Source of the DNA: Anaerolineales bacterium
GTDB taxonomy: Bacteria > Chloroflexota > Anaerolineae > Anaerolineales > JABWBV01
Length of the DNA stretch: 15,234 nucleotides
Assembly: GCA_027019845.1 (NCBI GenBank)
Contig: JALUWE010000133.1
Coordinates: 1-15,234, forward strand
Direction of reading: 5' to 3'
A program made the position numbers and the translations under genes. The notes beneath the pieces are model-generated. The model was not told where the DNA came from. It saw nothing but the letters and a program-made list of their open reading frames with translations, and did not search any database. Of the stretch, positions 7,301 through 13,159 are shown piece by piece. Each line of letters opens with the position of its first letter. The first letter of the stretch is position 1.

Positions 7301-7401
7301 CGGAGGACGAAACCTTACGCCGCAACCGCCTGGGCTTGTTGCAGCGCATCGCCGCACTGGCCGAGGGGATTGCGGATATGTCAAAATTGGAAGGGTTTTA
7401 G
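4381..7401 (+). CDS. glyQS: Glycyl-tRNA synthetase, fused alpha and beta subunits
   Basis: This 1006-residue enzyme charges tRNA-Gly. Residues 1 to about 297 are the catalytic alpha subunit (GlyQ): QQFWAEKGCLIWQPY, NPATALRVLGPEPW, VEPSIRPDDGRYGDNPNR, QFQVILKPDP and EITYGLERIA are all intact. Residues from about 323 are the beta subunit (GlyS), starting DLVVEIGTEELPP, with an HD-type block (LCKADLVTEMVVEM), PTGNKDPFGLRRAALGL, and a C-terminal anticodon-binding region ending in FFDDVLVMAEDETLRRNR. Most bacteria with this enzyme type encode two genes; fusions are known, for example in Chlamydia. The joint (302-322) is a hydrophilic linker encoded by a heptanucleotide tandem repeat. The start matches the family N-terminus, though no Shine-Dalgarno is visible. 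A small membrane-protein gene begins two bases after the stop. Confidence 0.98.
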   Translation: MTLDFQSMMMTLQQFWAEKGCLIWQPYYSQVGAGTMNPATALRVLGPEPWNVGYVEPSIRPDDGRYGDNPNRLQQHYQFQVILKPDPGNPQELYLESLQALGIDPREHDIRFVEDNWESPPLGAWGLGWEVWLDGQEITQFTYFQQSGGMTLDPVSVEITYGLERIAIALQRIRGFRDIRWVDGGEVGLSLTYGDVNLQAEREHSTYYFEVADVERQHELFTLYEQEANAALERGLVLPAYDYFLKCSHTFNILDTRGAIGVTERQVFFRRMRALARKVSAAYVAQREAMGFPWLAEDGRSNSEQRAARSEQREAGSEKREAKADLVVEIGTEELPPADLEAALAQLRERVPAMLDDLRLEHAAVDVQGTPRRLVIHIAGLAAAQPDREAVFRGPPADRAFDAQGNPTRAAQGFARSKGVDVADLQVREINGGRYVVAVVAQKGRAAAEVLAETLPDLIASLRFVKTMRWNHTNVAFSRPIRWLLALHGETVIPFEYAGLRAGRCTRSLRFYEPESLEIRQPADYFASLQKQGILLDVEARQQVIRQQVAALAAEVGGTVPDDPALLAEVTHLVERPTALRGAFDAEYLNLPREVLIAVMKKHQRYFPVEKDGQLLPYFITVRNGGDRHLDIVAEGNEHVIRARFADANFFIQNDLKRPLEAFVPRLVSLTFQAKLGSMLDKTRRIEELVTALAPKVGLDAQEEATARRAARLCKADLVTEMVVEMTSLQGIMGRYYALQSGEPPAVAQAIFEHYLPRFAGDASPQGKPGLTIGLADRLDSLTGLFAAGLAPTGNKDPFGLRRAALGLVQNLIAWELDFDLRAAVGSAARRQPIRVSAEVQNEVLAFISRRLQNAMLEEGFRYDVVEAVVSAQGHNPARAVQAIRQLAAWVARPDWREILPTYSRCVRITRDQHATFEVDPAQFVEAAERELYEALQAAQAAPRTPGSVDDFLNAFLPMMPSVNRFFDDVLVMAEDETLRRNRLGLLQRIAALAEGIADMSKLEGF
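5284..5346. repeat. In-frame heptanucleotide repeat encoding the GlyQ-GlyS linker
   Basis: Nine seven-base units of the form RRMAGCG, slightly degenerate, occupy 63 bases inside glyQS. Because 63 is divisible by three, the array stays in frame and encodes 21 charged residues beginning NSEQRAARSEQREAG. It lies exactly between the alpha-like and beta-like parts of the protein. Confidence 0.85.
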
Positions 7402-7403
7402 GT

Positions 7404-7730
7404 ATGCGTGAATTGATCGCAATGATAGTTTTCTTTTTGATCTTTTTTCTGGTGTTGTTTGTGGTCGTTCTGGGAATCGTGTTGGGGATGGGATGGCTGG
7501 CGAGCAATGTGCTACCGCTGTCGTTCTTTGAGGCCTCTGTTCTCAGTTCCATCGCCGGGTTTATCGCGCTGTGGATTTTGGTCAGAGTGGTGGGGGCGGC
7601 ACTATCCATGGCAGAGGAAGATGAAGAAGACACAGATGTCATCGGGTTGAAAGACGAAGAAGTCGAGATTGTGTTGGGGACCATCTCCCAGAAATTGAAA
7701 GCCTCCTCCCGGAAAAAGAAACGGTGGTGA
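7404..7730 (+). CDS. Small membrane protein with two helices and a charged tail
   Basis: I do not recognise this 108-residue family. The N-terminus has two long hydrophobic segments, about residues 5-34 (IAMIVFFLIFFLVLFVVVLG onward) and 43-70 (SFFEASVLSSIAGFIALWIL onward), predicting a hairpin in the inner membrane. The rest is acidic (AEEDEEDTD) and then strongly basic at the end (ASSRKKKRW), probably cytoplasmic. It starts two bases after the glyQS stop, so co-transcription and coupled translation are likely, but nothing links it to tRNA charging. It converges on recO with a 34-base gap and no clear terminator. Confidence 0.75.
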   Translation: MRELIAMIVFFLIFFLVLFVVVLGIVLGMGWLASNVLPLSFFEASVLSSIAGFIALWILVRVVGAALSMAEEDEEDTDVIGLKDEEVEIVLGTISQKLKASSRKKKRW

Positions 7731-7764
7731 GCCGAATGGCACACTCAGGCTGCAAAATTGCGAG

Positions 7765-8523
7765 CTACTGAATTTGTTTGAGAAATCTGGGGGTGTTCAG
7801 GCCGCGTTCCAGCACGTATGTCAGGTAATGCTGCATCAGGCTTTCCATTTCCCGGTGAACCTGAGGGGAGGGTTTGGCGCGTTTCGCCTGTGTGTAAGGG
7901 CTGCGTTGGAAGTAGCGCAGGTAGCGCAGCGCATCCATCGAGATCGGGCGCGCCCCGCTCGTCTCCCGTCCGCACTTCGGGCATAACACCCCGCCCTGCT
8001 CCGCAGAGAAGTACTGATCCTGGGCTTGAATCGTTTCCCCGCACGCCAGGCAGTGGAACAACTCCGGGCGAAAGCCCACGATGTCCAACAAGCGGATTTC
8101 GTAGTAGCGCAGCACCAGCCGGGCGTGGTTGTCCGCCCCTTCCAGCCGCGCCAGCGTGTCGGCCAGCAGGCGGAAGAGCGCGGCGTTTTCCCCCTCTTCG
8201 TAGGTGAACCGGTCGAGCAGCTCCACCACGTAGGAGGCGTGGCCGATGGCGATCAGGTCATCGCGCAATGCCAGGTGCGCGTCGATGGTTTCCGCCTGGG
8301 TGACGATGGGCATGTTTTTGCCGCGGGCGAGTTGCAGGCTGACGCGGGTGAACGGTTCCAGATGCCCGGCCCGCCGCGAGCGGATTTTGCGCACCCCCTT
8401 GGCGATGGCACGCAGCTTGCCCCGTCCGCGCGTGAACAGGGTCAGGATACGGTCAGCCTCGCCCCAATCGGCGTGTTTGAGGACGATGGCTTCGACGCGG
8501 TAGGAGCGGAATTCACGGGGCAT
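7765..8523 (-). CDS. recO: DNA repair protein RecO
   Basis: RecO loads RecA on SSB-coated single strands with RecR and anneals strands in the RecFOR gap-repair pathway. The N-terminal OB fold is visible as RSYRVEAIVLKHADWGEADR and ILTLFTRGRGKLRAIAKGVR; the helical C-terminal part has four zinc-type cysteines, CLAC at 158-161 and CPKC at 181-184, as in many RecO proteins. I start at the ATG at 8523 (252 residues, MPREFRSY...). The frame can be extended to a TTG at 8535, but that codon overlaps a perfect minus-strand TATAAT (8540-8535), which would give a leader of only about five bases from the ATG. The methyltransferase gene ends at 8541, so recO may also be read from that transcript. Confidence 0.95.
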   Translation of the reverse strand: MPREFRSYRVEAIVLKHADWGEADRILTLFTRGRGKLRAIAKGVRKIRSRRAGHLEPFTRVSLQLARGKNMPIVTQAETIDAHLALRDDLIAIGHASYVVELLDRFTYEEGENAALFRLLADTLARLEGADNHARLVLRYYEIRLLDIVGFRPELFHCLACGETIQAQDQYFSAEQGGVLCPKCGRETSGARPISMDALRYLRYFQRSPYTQAKRAKPSPQVHREMESLMQHYLTYVLERGLNTPRFLKQIQ

Positions 8524-8534
8524 GTGTGTTCGCA

Positions 8535-8540
8535 ATTATA
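8535..8540 (-). promoter_or_regulatory. -10 box of recO
   Basis: A perfect TATAAT on the minus strand directly follows the methyltransferase stop (8543-8541) and ends 11 bases before the chosen recO ATG, implying a nearly leaderless mRNA. No -35 consensus is visible. Confidence 0.4.
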
Positions 8541-9278
8541 TCATGCCAGCCTCCACACCTGATAGCACGCCAGATTCCCCTCCTTCCCATCCGAGTAAAA
8601 CGTCTCCACCACCTCAAAACCCGTATCCGCGGCCAGCTTGTTGAGTTCTTTTTCGTTGAAATGGTGGACGTAGCGGTAGCCGGTGCCGCCGCGCCGCCAG
8701 TCGAGCAGGTAGTCGTCTGGCCCTACGTCGTTTGCAGTCAGCCCGACTTTTTCCCACGGCTGGAGGCGGGCGCGCCAGCGCGGGGAGTTGAGGAATTGCC
8801 AGTTGGAGAGCAGCAGGGAGTAGGGCGCAGAGGGCCGGGAGCAGGCAGTCAGGAGGGCGCGCGTTTTGCGTAGGATTTGCGGGTATAGCGGGGGCGGGAG
8901 GTGGTGGAGGACCGCGAAGGCCAGCGCCACATCGAAACTGCCGGGCCCCAGGCCCGCGTCCCAGTCCGGCGCAGACAGGTCCGCGGTTCGGTATTCGATG
9001 TGGGGGACCGGATGCTGGATATTCGATGCCACGCGCAGCAATTCCTCGCTGAAATCCAGCCCCAGGTAGCGGCCGCGGAAGCCCCTGCGCGCCAGCTCGC
9101 GCGCCAGTTCGCCATTGCCGCAGCCCAGGTCGAGAATTCGGGCTTCGCGCGGGAGGCGTTCCAGCAGGCGCAGCACCCCCGGCTGCAAGCGTCTCCGTGT
9201 GGCCGCGAATTCCTGCGCGAAGGTCTGGTAAAATTGGTGGTTGATGGCGAGCAGCTTGCGAACGACTGTTGGGTGCAT
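8541..9278 (-). CDS. Class I SAM methyltransferase, Trm9/ALKBH8-like
   Basis: This 245-residue methyltransferase has a canonical SAM site: ILDLGCGNGE at 48-57, the acidic Asp75 in YLGLDFSEE and Asp100 in RTADL, and AFAVLHHLP at 120-128. Beyond the generic fold, it resembles eukaryotic Trm9 and the ALKBH8 methyltransferase domain: an N-terminal NHQFYQTFAQEFAATRR block (compare the Trm9 pattern around HFSxTR), the VLHHL loop, and a C-terminal YRYVHHFNEKELNKL block like the Trm9 F/Y-H-x-F-x-E-x-EL motif. Trm9 converts cm5U34 to mcm5U34 in tRNA after Elongator. The gene is divergent from elp3 with a 91-base gap, which supports that role. A perfect TATAAT lies 68 bases upstream. The assignment to wobble-uridine methylation is inference; an unrelated small-molecule methyltransferase remains possible. 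Confidence 0.8.
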   Translation of the reverse strand: MHPTVVRKLLAINHQFYQTFAQEFAATRRRLQPGVLRLLERLPREARILDLGCGNGELARELARRGFRGRYLGLDFSEELLRVASNIQHPVPHIEYRTADLSAPDWDAGLGPGSFDVALAFAVLHHLPPPLYPQILRKTRALLTACSRPSAPYSLLLSNWQFLNSPRWRARLQPWEKVGLTANDVGPDDYLLDWRRGGTGYRYVHHFNEKELNKLAADTGFEVVETFYSDGKEGNLACYQVWRLA

Positions 9279-9346
9279 GGTGAGTGCATCCTGAGCGGCG
9301 GGTGAACGGAGTGCGCCTGAAGTCGAAGGATGGTATTGAGTTGCGA

Positions 9347-9352
9347 ATTATA
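9347..9352 (-). promoter_or_regulatory. -10 box of the Trm9-like gene
   Basis: A perfect minus-strand TATAAT lies in the divergent gap between the methyltransferase and elp3. The overlapping plus-strand TATACA (9349-9354) could serve elp3, giving back-to-back promoters. No good -35 is visible for either. Confidence 0.4.
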
Positions 9353-9369
9353 CATCACAGAAATGCACA

Positions 9370-11097
9370 ATGTTTTCCGAACGAGAATTCCACGCCCAAC
9401 GCGAGGCCTGGTGGCAGGCGCGCAAATACACACCTGAAAAAATGGCCGCGGCGCGCGCCGCGCTGGCCGACGTGCGCGGCGGGATGCCGGTCTTCGAGGC
9501 CATCAAACGCCACCCCCTGAAAGGCCCAGGTGGCGGCTACGTAGGCAAACAATTCCTGGTGGCCGCCTACCACCAGATGGTGGAAAACGGCGAGATGCAG
9601 CCGGACCCCGCCTTGCTGGCGCGCATCCGCATGAAACCCACGCGCACCCTCTCCGGCGTCACCACCGTGACCGTGCTCACCAAGCCCTACCCTTGCCCCG
9701 GAAAGTGCATCTTCTGCCCGACCGACTACCGGATGCCCAAGAGCTACCTGCCCGACGAGCCGGGCGCCATGCGCGCCCTCCAGCATGAATTCGACCCCTA
9801 CGTGCAGGTGCGCGAGCGTATCGCCGCGTTGCAGGCCATCGGCCACCCGACCGATAAAATCGAACTGCTCATCCTGGGCGGCACCTGGAGCGCCTATCGC
9901 CGTGATTACCAGGAGTGGTTCATCCTGCGCTGCTTCCAGGCCATGAACGACGGCACGACCGCGGCGGCTTCTGCCCCCCAACGCAAGCCCTCGACGCAAT
10001 TCCCCAACGTAAGCTCCCCACTCGAACCCCCGCCCCCCGACCACGGCCCATTGCGCAGCTACCGCGCCGCCCTGCTGGCGGCCCAGCGCGCCAACGAAAC
10101 CGCCAAACACCGCAACGTGGGCCTGGTGATCGAAACCCGGCCTGACCATATCGACCCCGGCGAGCTAGCCTGGCTGCGCTACCTGGGCGTCACCAAAGTG
10201 CAGATGGGCGCGCAAAGTTTCGACGAGCACATTCTGGCGCTCAACCAACGCGGCCACACCGCCCGCCAAACCCTGGAGGCCGCCGCCCTGTTGCGCGCCG
10301 CGGGCTTCAAAATCGTGCTCCACTGGATGCCCAACCTGTTCGGCGCCACCCTCGAATCCGACCGCCGGGATTTCGCCCGTATGTGGCAGGGCTTCTGTCC
10401 CGACGAGATCAAAATCTACCCCAACCAACTGCTCCAAAACGCGGAACTGTACGACTATTGGCTGCGCGGCGAATATCGCCCCTACACCACTGAAGAGCTG
10501 ATCGACCTGATCGCAGACATCAAAACAACTGTGCCGCGCTACTGCCGCATCAACCGTGTGGTGCGGGACATCCCCTCCACCAACGTGGTCGAAGGCAACA
10601 AACGCACCAGCCTGCGCATGGACGTACACGCCGAGATGTCACGCCGCGGGACGCGCTGCCGGTGCGTGCGCTGCCGCGAGGTGCGCGGGCAAGCGGTGGA
10701 CCCCGCACAACTGCAACTGGAAGACCTGACCTACCACGCCGCCCATGCTGACGAACACTTCCTCTCCTTCGTCACCCCCGACGACCGGTTGGCGGGGTTC
10801 CTGCGACTGTCGCTCCCCGCTCGGGACGCGCCCCCGACCGGGTTGGCGGACCTGGCGGGCGCGGCTCTGATCCGGGAGGTGCACGTGTACGGGCAGTCGT
10901 TGCCGGTGGGGGATGAGAAAGACGGCGCGGCCCAGCACATTGGCCTGGGCACCCGGCTGCTCGAACGCGCCGAAGAAATTGCCCGCCAACGAGGGTTCGA
11001 GCGGTTGGCGGTCATCGCCGCCATCGGCACCCGCGGTTACTACCAAAAACGGGGATATGAACGGGGGGATTTGTATCACGTGAAATTGCTTGGGTAG
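9370..11097 (+). CDS. elp3: Elp3 family tRNA uridine(34) acetyltransferase
   Basis: This 575-residue protein has the two-domain Elp3 layout. The radical SAM half contains the cysteine cluster Cys109, Cys113 and Cys116 (YPCPGKCIFCPTDYRMP), then ELLILGGTWSAY, VGLVIETRPDHI, VTKVQMGAQS and VRDIPSTNVVEGNKRTSLR. A zinc-type CRCVRCREV block links to a C-terminal GNAT domain with QHIGLGTRLLERAEEIARQR and GTRGYYQKRGYE. Elp3 makes cm5U34 in tRNA from acetyl-CoA; bacterial Elp3 acts alone, and the Dehalococcoides enzyme (Chloroflexota) has been characterised structurally. A proline-rich insert (about residues 199-223) separates two radical SAM segments. No Shine-Dalgarno precedes the ATG. The divergent neighbour is a Trm9-like methyltransferase, a functional match. 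Confidence 0.96.
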   Translation: MFSEREFHAQREAWWQARKYTPEKMAAARAALADVRGGMPVFEAIKRHPLKGPGGGYVGKQFLVAAYHQMVENGEMQPDPALLARIRMKPTRTLSGVTTVTVLTKPYPCPGKCIFCPTDYRMPKSYLPDEPGAMRALQHEFDPYVQVRERIAALQAIGHPTDKIELLILGGTWSAYRRDYQEWFILRCFQAMNDGTTAAASAPQRKPSTQFPNVSSPLEPPPPDHGPLRSYRAALLAAQRANETAKHRNVGLVIETRPDHIDPGELAWLRYLGVTKVQMGAQSFDEHILALNQRGHTARQTLEAAALLRAAGFKIVLHWMPNLFGATLESDRRDFARMWQGFCPDEIKIYPNQLLQNAELYDYWLRGEYRPYTTEELIDLIADIKTTVPRYCRINRVVRDIPSTNVVEGNKRTSLRMDVHAEMSRRGTRCRCVRCREVRGQAVDPAQLQLEDLTYHAAHADEHFLSFVTPDDRLAGFLRLSLPARDAPPTGLADLAGAALIREVHVYGQSLPVGDEKDGAAQHIGLGTRLLERAEEIARQRGFERLAVIAAIGTRGYYQKRGYERGDLYHVKLLG

Positions 11098-11130
11098 AGC
11101 GCCCTCCTCGCGAGGATACCAGACAATCAC

Positions 11131-11151
11131 CTGCGTAACTCCTGCCACTTA
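11131..11151 (+). repeat. Dispersed 21-bp repeat (second copy at 3850-3870)
   Basis: The segment starts CTGCGTAACT and ends CACTTA; it matches 3850-3870 at 19 of 21 positions. Both copies are intergenic and both mark the start of repeat-rich or decayed DNA, after vapC and after elp3. The first copy forms an inverted pair, TGCGTAA with TTACGCA, with the end of the adjacent repeat element. Confidence 0.55.
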
Positions 11152-11178
11152 CTTTACGACCACTGCCACTGAATGAAA

Positions 11179-11187
11179 TGGTATAAT
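11179..11187 (+). promoter_or_regulatory. Extended -10 promoter of the zinc-ribbon membrane gene
   Basis: TGGTATAAT matches the extended -10 (TGnTATAAT) perfectly and would start transcription near 11194. This argues against the longer in-frame ATG at 11173 and for the ATG at 11233. Confidence 0.55.
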
Positions 11188-11232
11188 GGCTGGCGTAGAA
11201 GTGACCTGTTCGCCAGAAATGGCTGTGGAGAA

Positions 11233-11564
11233 ATGTCCGAGACCCATTGTCCGAAGTGTGGTGGAGATGAGATAATCGTACAACGTCCCAGAGTATGGGG
11301 AGGATTGGCTTTGCTCTTGGGGGTACTGTTATGCGCAGTTGGCCTCATTCAGTTGCGAACCTGGTTCCCTTCGGCTACCTTCTGGCAGGATTTTATCGTC
11401 TCGGGGACTTTCTCTATTCCGGAAACCGGTGGGATTTGATGAAATATATTTTGTCATTTGCAGTCATCAGTAGTTTGGGAATCGCCCTGGCAGGTTTTGG
11501 AACTTGGTTGATAGCTGCGTGGGTTTTTGAGTGCAGGGATTGCGGTCATAAGGAGTGGGGATAG
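11233..11564 (+). pseudogene. Split zinc-ribbon membrane protein, frame broken
   Basis: Two overlapping frames together spell one plausible small protein. The first (11233-11439) encodes MSETHCPKCGGDEIIVQRPR followed by a hydrophobic helix (GGLALLLGVLLCAVGLI) and a loop. The second, one frame back, can start at ATG 11439 within a TGATG overlap and encodes a second helix (FAVISSLGIALAGFGTWLIA) and FECRDCGHKEW. CPKC at the N-terminus and CRDC at the C-terminus look like two halves of one zinc ribbon that would meet on the cytoplasmic side of a two-helix hairpin. I interpret this as one gene broken by a one-base frameshift. Translational coupling through TGATG, or a sequencing error, are real alternatives. 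The family is not named. Confidence 0.5.
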
Positions 11565-11602
11565 GGCGAGGACGGTCAAATCAATCGGATTTGTTGAACA
11601 AG

Positions 11603-11731
11603 ATGACTACCACAACAGAGAAACAAGGTTGTTTGAGTGCTTTGTTCCCGTTTTTGCGACCAAAGCGAAAGCCGATCATAGATGTTCTGCCGTACCGGTT
11701 GCGTGACGATTTTCTGTCGTCCGGCGGCTGA
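11603..11731 (+). pseudogene. Truncated DUF2726-like gene, N-terminal stub
   Basis: A 42-codon frame encodes GCLSALFPFLRPKRKPIIDV and then LPYRLRDDFLS, which resembles the start of DUF2726-containing (nuclease-like) proteins; that motif normally continues PAE and then the globular domain. Here it passes through SGG to a stop. The bases TCGTCCGGCGG suggest a one-base insertion after the Leu-Ser codons and then a junction to unrelated sequence. The sequence immediately after is the right half of an attC-like site. The family call rests on a short motif. Confidence 0.4.
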
Positions 11732-11745
11732 CGCTCAAGTTGGGC
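11726..11745 (+). repeat. Right half of an attC-like site (L' and R')
   Basis: GGCTGACGC (11726-11734), a four-base spacer and GTTGGGC (11739-11745; perfect GTTRRRY) repeat the L'-spacer-R' geometry of the two full sites; attC-like site 2 has GATGACGC, four bases, then GTTAGGT. No matching R''-L'' half is found in the preceding 150 bases. It probably marks a deletion that fused a cassette gene to the end of an attC, and the start of a further cassette. Confidence 0.4.
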
Positions 11746-11863
11746 GGGCAAGCGAGATTACTCCGAGAAAACAACGTATTGTACTTTGACGTTTATGCAA
11801 GCGCGCAGCTTTTTTGATGTACAATAAAAACCATACAAAGAAGTATCTTTAGCGGAGAGAAAA

Positions 11864-12070
11864 ATGAGCGTTCTGAAAATCGCAGTTTCGGAAGAGCGTT
11901 TGGCAAAACTGGAAGAAAAAGCGCGTCGCTTGCGCGTCACTCCAGAAGCGTTGCTGGAAGCCAGTTTAGAAGAGTTGGTAGGGCGGCTGGATGAAGAATT
12001 CCAGGAAGCAATGGCGCATGTATTGTCCAAGAATGCCGACTTGTATCGTCGCCTGGCAAAAAGTGTTTGA
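11864..12070 (+). CDS. Small antitoxin-like DNA-binding protein
   Basis: This 68-residue, highly charged protein starts SVLKIAVSEERLAKLEEKAR, a ribbon-helix-helix-like beginning (a strand followed by helices), and ends EAMAHVLSKNADLYRRLA. The closing KN(A)ELYRRLA pattern is characteristic of small proteins found directly before Doc (death-on-curing) toxins, so it is probably the antitoxin of such a pair. GGAGA at 11854-11858 is a fitting ribosome-binding site five bases before the ATG. The toxin expected eight bases downstream is broken (12079-12185), so this may be an orphan antitoxin. It lies just after a half attC-like site, consistent with cassette origin. Confidence 0.7.
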   Translation: MSVLKIAVSEERLAKLEEKARRLRVTPEALLEASLEELVGRLDEEFQEAMAHVLSKNADLYRRLAKSV

Positions 12071-12078
12071 ACTCGGAA

Positions 12079-12185
12079 ATGCGCTATCTGACGTTGAAAG
12101 GGTGATTCTGGAAGTGGCGGCGGGTGCAATGGGAAGGGCCGAATTTGCGAAGTGGCTTCGTGCACACATTGCGAAACGCGAGTAA
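12079..12185 (+). pseudogene. Remnant of a Doc/Fic toxin gene
   Basis: Eight bases after the antitoxin-like gene an ATG opens MRYLTL, the typical first residues of Doc toxins, and meets a stop after eight codons. In another frame the sequence continues ERVILEVAAGAMGRAEF, comparable to the Doc segment reading roughly RVIEQSGGAMGIRDL, then AKWLRAHIAKRE and a stop. The catalytic Fic motif (HPFxDGNKR) is absent. I read this as a frameshifted and truncated toxin, but the match is short and could be coincidental. Confidence 0.4.
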
Positions 12186-12343
12186 AAAGTACAGGAAGTA
12201 CAGGCCCGTCCAACCACGCGTGCAGCCGACTTCGCTTCGCTCGGAGAAACGGCTAAGACCGGCCAGACAAGTGAGACGGGTGAGACACCCCAAAAACCCC
12301 CCCTGAAAACGACTACACCGCAAGCGGAAACAAACCTGTCCCC
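12186..12343. other. Intergenic stretch without a gene
   Basis: No supported gene is seen. The stretch contains a direct repeat of AGTACAGG (near 12188-12205), a short GTGAGACGGGTGAGACACC segment, and several homopolymer C and A runs. It lies just after the ABC ATPase stop, on the side where a partner permease would be expected. Confidence 0.5.
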
Positions 12344-13057
12344 TCAACTTTCGGCCTGCGATCCTGCGTAAAACTTCCCCTCGCGCAAGTACAACACGCG
12401 GTCCGCGTAAGAGGCGGCCTCTGCGCTGTGGGTGACCAGGATCAGGTTCTTACCCTGCTGGCGAGTCAGGCTGTCCAGCAGATCGAGCACCTGGCGTCCG
12501 GTCTCTTCGTCCAGGTTGCCGGTGGGTTCGTCCGCCAGCACGAGCAAAGGGTCGTGCACCAGCGCGCGGGCGATGGCGACGCGTTGCTGCTCGCCGCCGG
12601 AGAGCCTATCCGGGAAGGTGTCCCGCCGGTCCAACAGGCCGACGGCCTCCAGCATGGCTGCGGCGTGGTGGTTATCGCGCCCGTTTTTCCTGCCGCCCAG
12701 CTCAAGGGGCAGGATCACGTTCTCCCACACGGTCAGGGTAGGGATCAGGTTGAAGAACTGGAAGATGAAGCCAATGTGTTTGCGGCGAAAGAGGGTACGG
12801 CTGCGTTCGTCCAGTTCGGTCAGGTTGCGTCCATCCAGCAGGATCGAGCCGCTGTCGGGGTAGTCGATGCCGCTGATCAGGTTCAGCAGGGTGCTTTTGC
12901 CGCTACCGCTCTTGCCGACGATGGCGACGAATTCGCCCGGCGCGATGCTCAGGCTGGCTGCGCGCAGCACCACGCGGCGTTGTGTGCCCTCCTGGTAGGA
13001 CTTGGAGAGATTTTGGATGTGTAGAAAAGGTGTTGGGAGCGTCATGGGGGTTTGCAT
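12344..13057 (-). CDS. ABC transporter ATPase, LolD/MacB/FtsE type
   Basis: This 237-residue ATPase has every ABC motif: Walker A GKSGSGKS (48-55), Q-loop Gln100 (FIFQFFNLIPTLTVWENV), signature LSGGEQQR (152-159), Walker B LLVLADEP (171-178) and the switch His210 (LVTHS). The FQFFNLIPTLTVWENV block and the short chain place it with the MacB/LolD/FtsE group, which powers FtsX-like permeases in lipoprotein export, antibiotic efflux or cell-wall control. The substrate cannot be told. No FtsX-like permease lies in the window on either side; the gene stands alone behind the folE terminator with its own -10 box (13104-13099). The ATG at 13057 is used; one at 13045 is equally possible and neither has a Shine-Dalgarno. 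Confidence 0.93.
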   Translation of the reverse strand: MQTPMTLPTPFLHIQNLSKSYQEGTQRRVVLRAASLSIAPGEFVAIVGKSGSGKSTLLNLISGIDYPDSGSILLDGRNLTELDERSRTLFRRKHIGFIFQFFNLIPTLTVWENVILPLELGGRKNGRDNHHAAAMLEAVGLLDRRDTFPDRLSGGEQQRVAIARALVHDPLLVLADEPTGNLDEETGRQVLDLLDSLTRQQGKNLILVTHSAEAASYADRVLYLREGKFYAGSQAES

Positions 13058-13098
13058 CGAATGGCGCGCATGGGCGCGAATGGCTTCACGGTCAGCGG

Positions 13099-13104
13099 AT
13101 TATA
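13099..13104 (-). promoter_or_regulatory. -10 box of the ABC ATPase gene
   Basis: A perfect minus-strand TATAAT, 41 bases before the ATG at 13057 and immediately after the terminator hairpin that ends the folE transcript. No -35 consensus is visible, because that position falls within the hairpin. Confidence 0.45.
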
Positions 13105-13107
13105 CTC

Positions 13108-13138
13108 AAAAAGCAGAGACGTGCGTCTCTGCTTTTTT
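13108..13138 (-). terminator. Rho-independent terminator of folE, bidirectional
   Basis: GCAGAGACG (13113-13121) and CGTCTCTGC (13124-13132) form a perfect nine-pair stem with a two-base loop, flanked by AAAAA and TTTTTT. Read on the minus strand, the stem is followed by a T run and begins 22 bases past the folE stop. The A run on the other side makes it usable in both directions. Confidence 0.9.
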
Positions 13139-13159
13139 GCTCTGCGGTTTGCGGTTTTC

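Noticed and set aside
11173..11232. N-terminal extension of the zinc-ribbon membrane protein to ATG 11173
   Set aside because: The extended -10 promoter at 11179-11187 lies inside this extension, so transcription would start after the upstream ATG.
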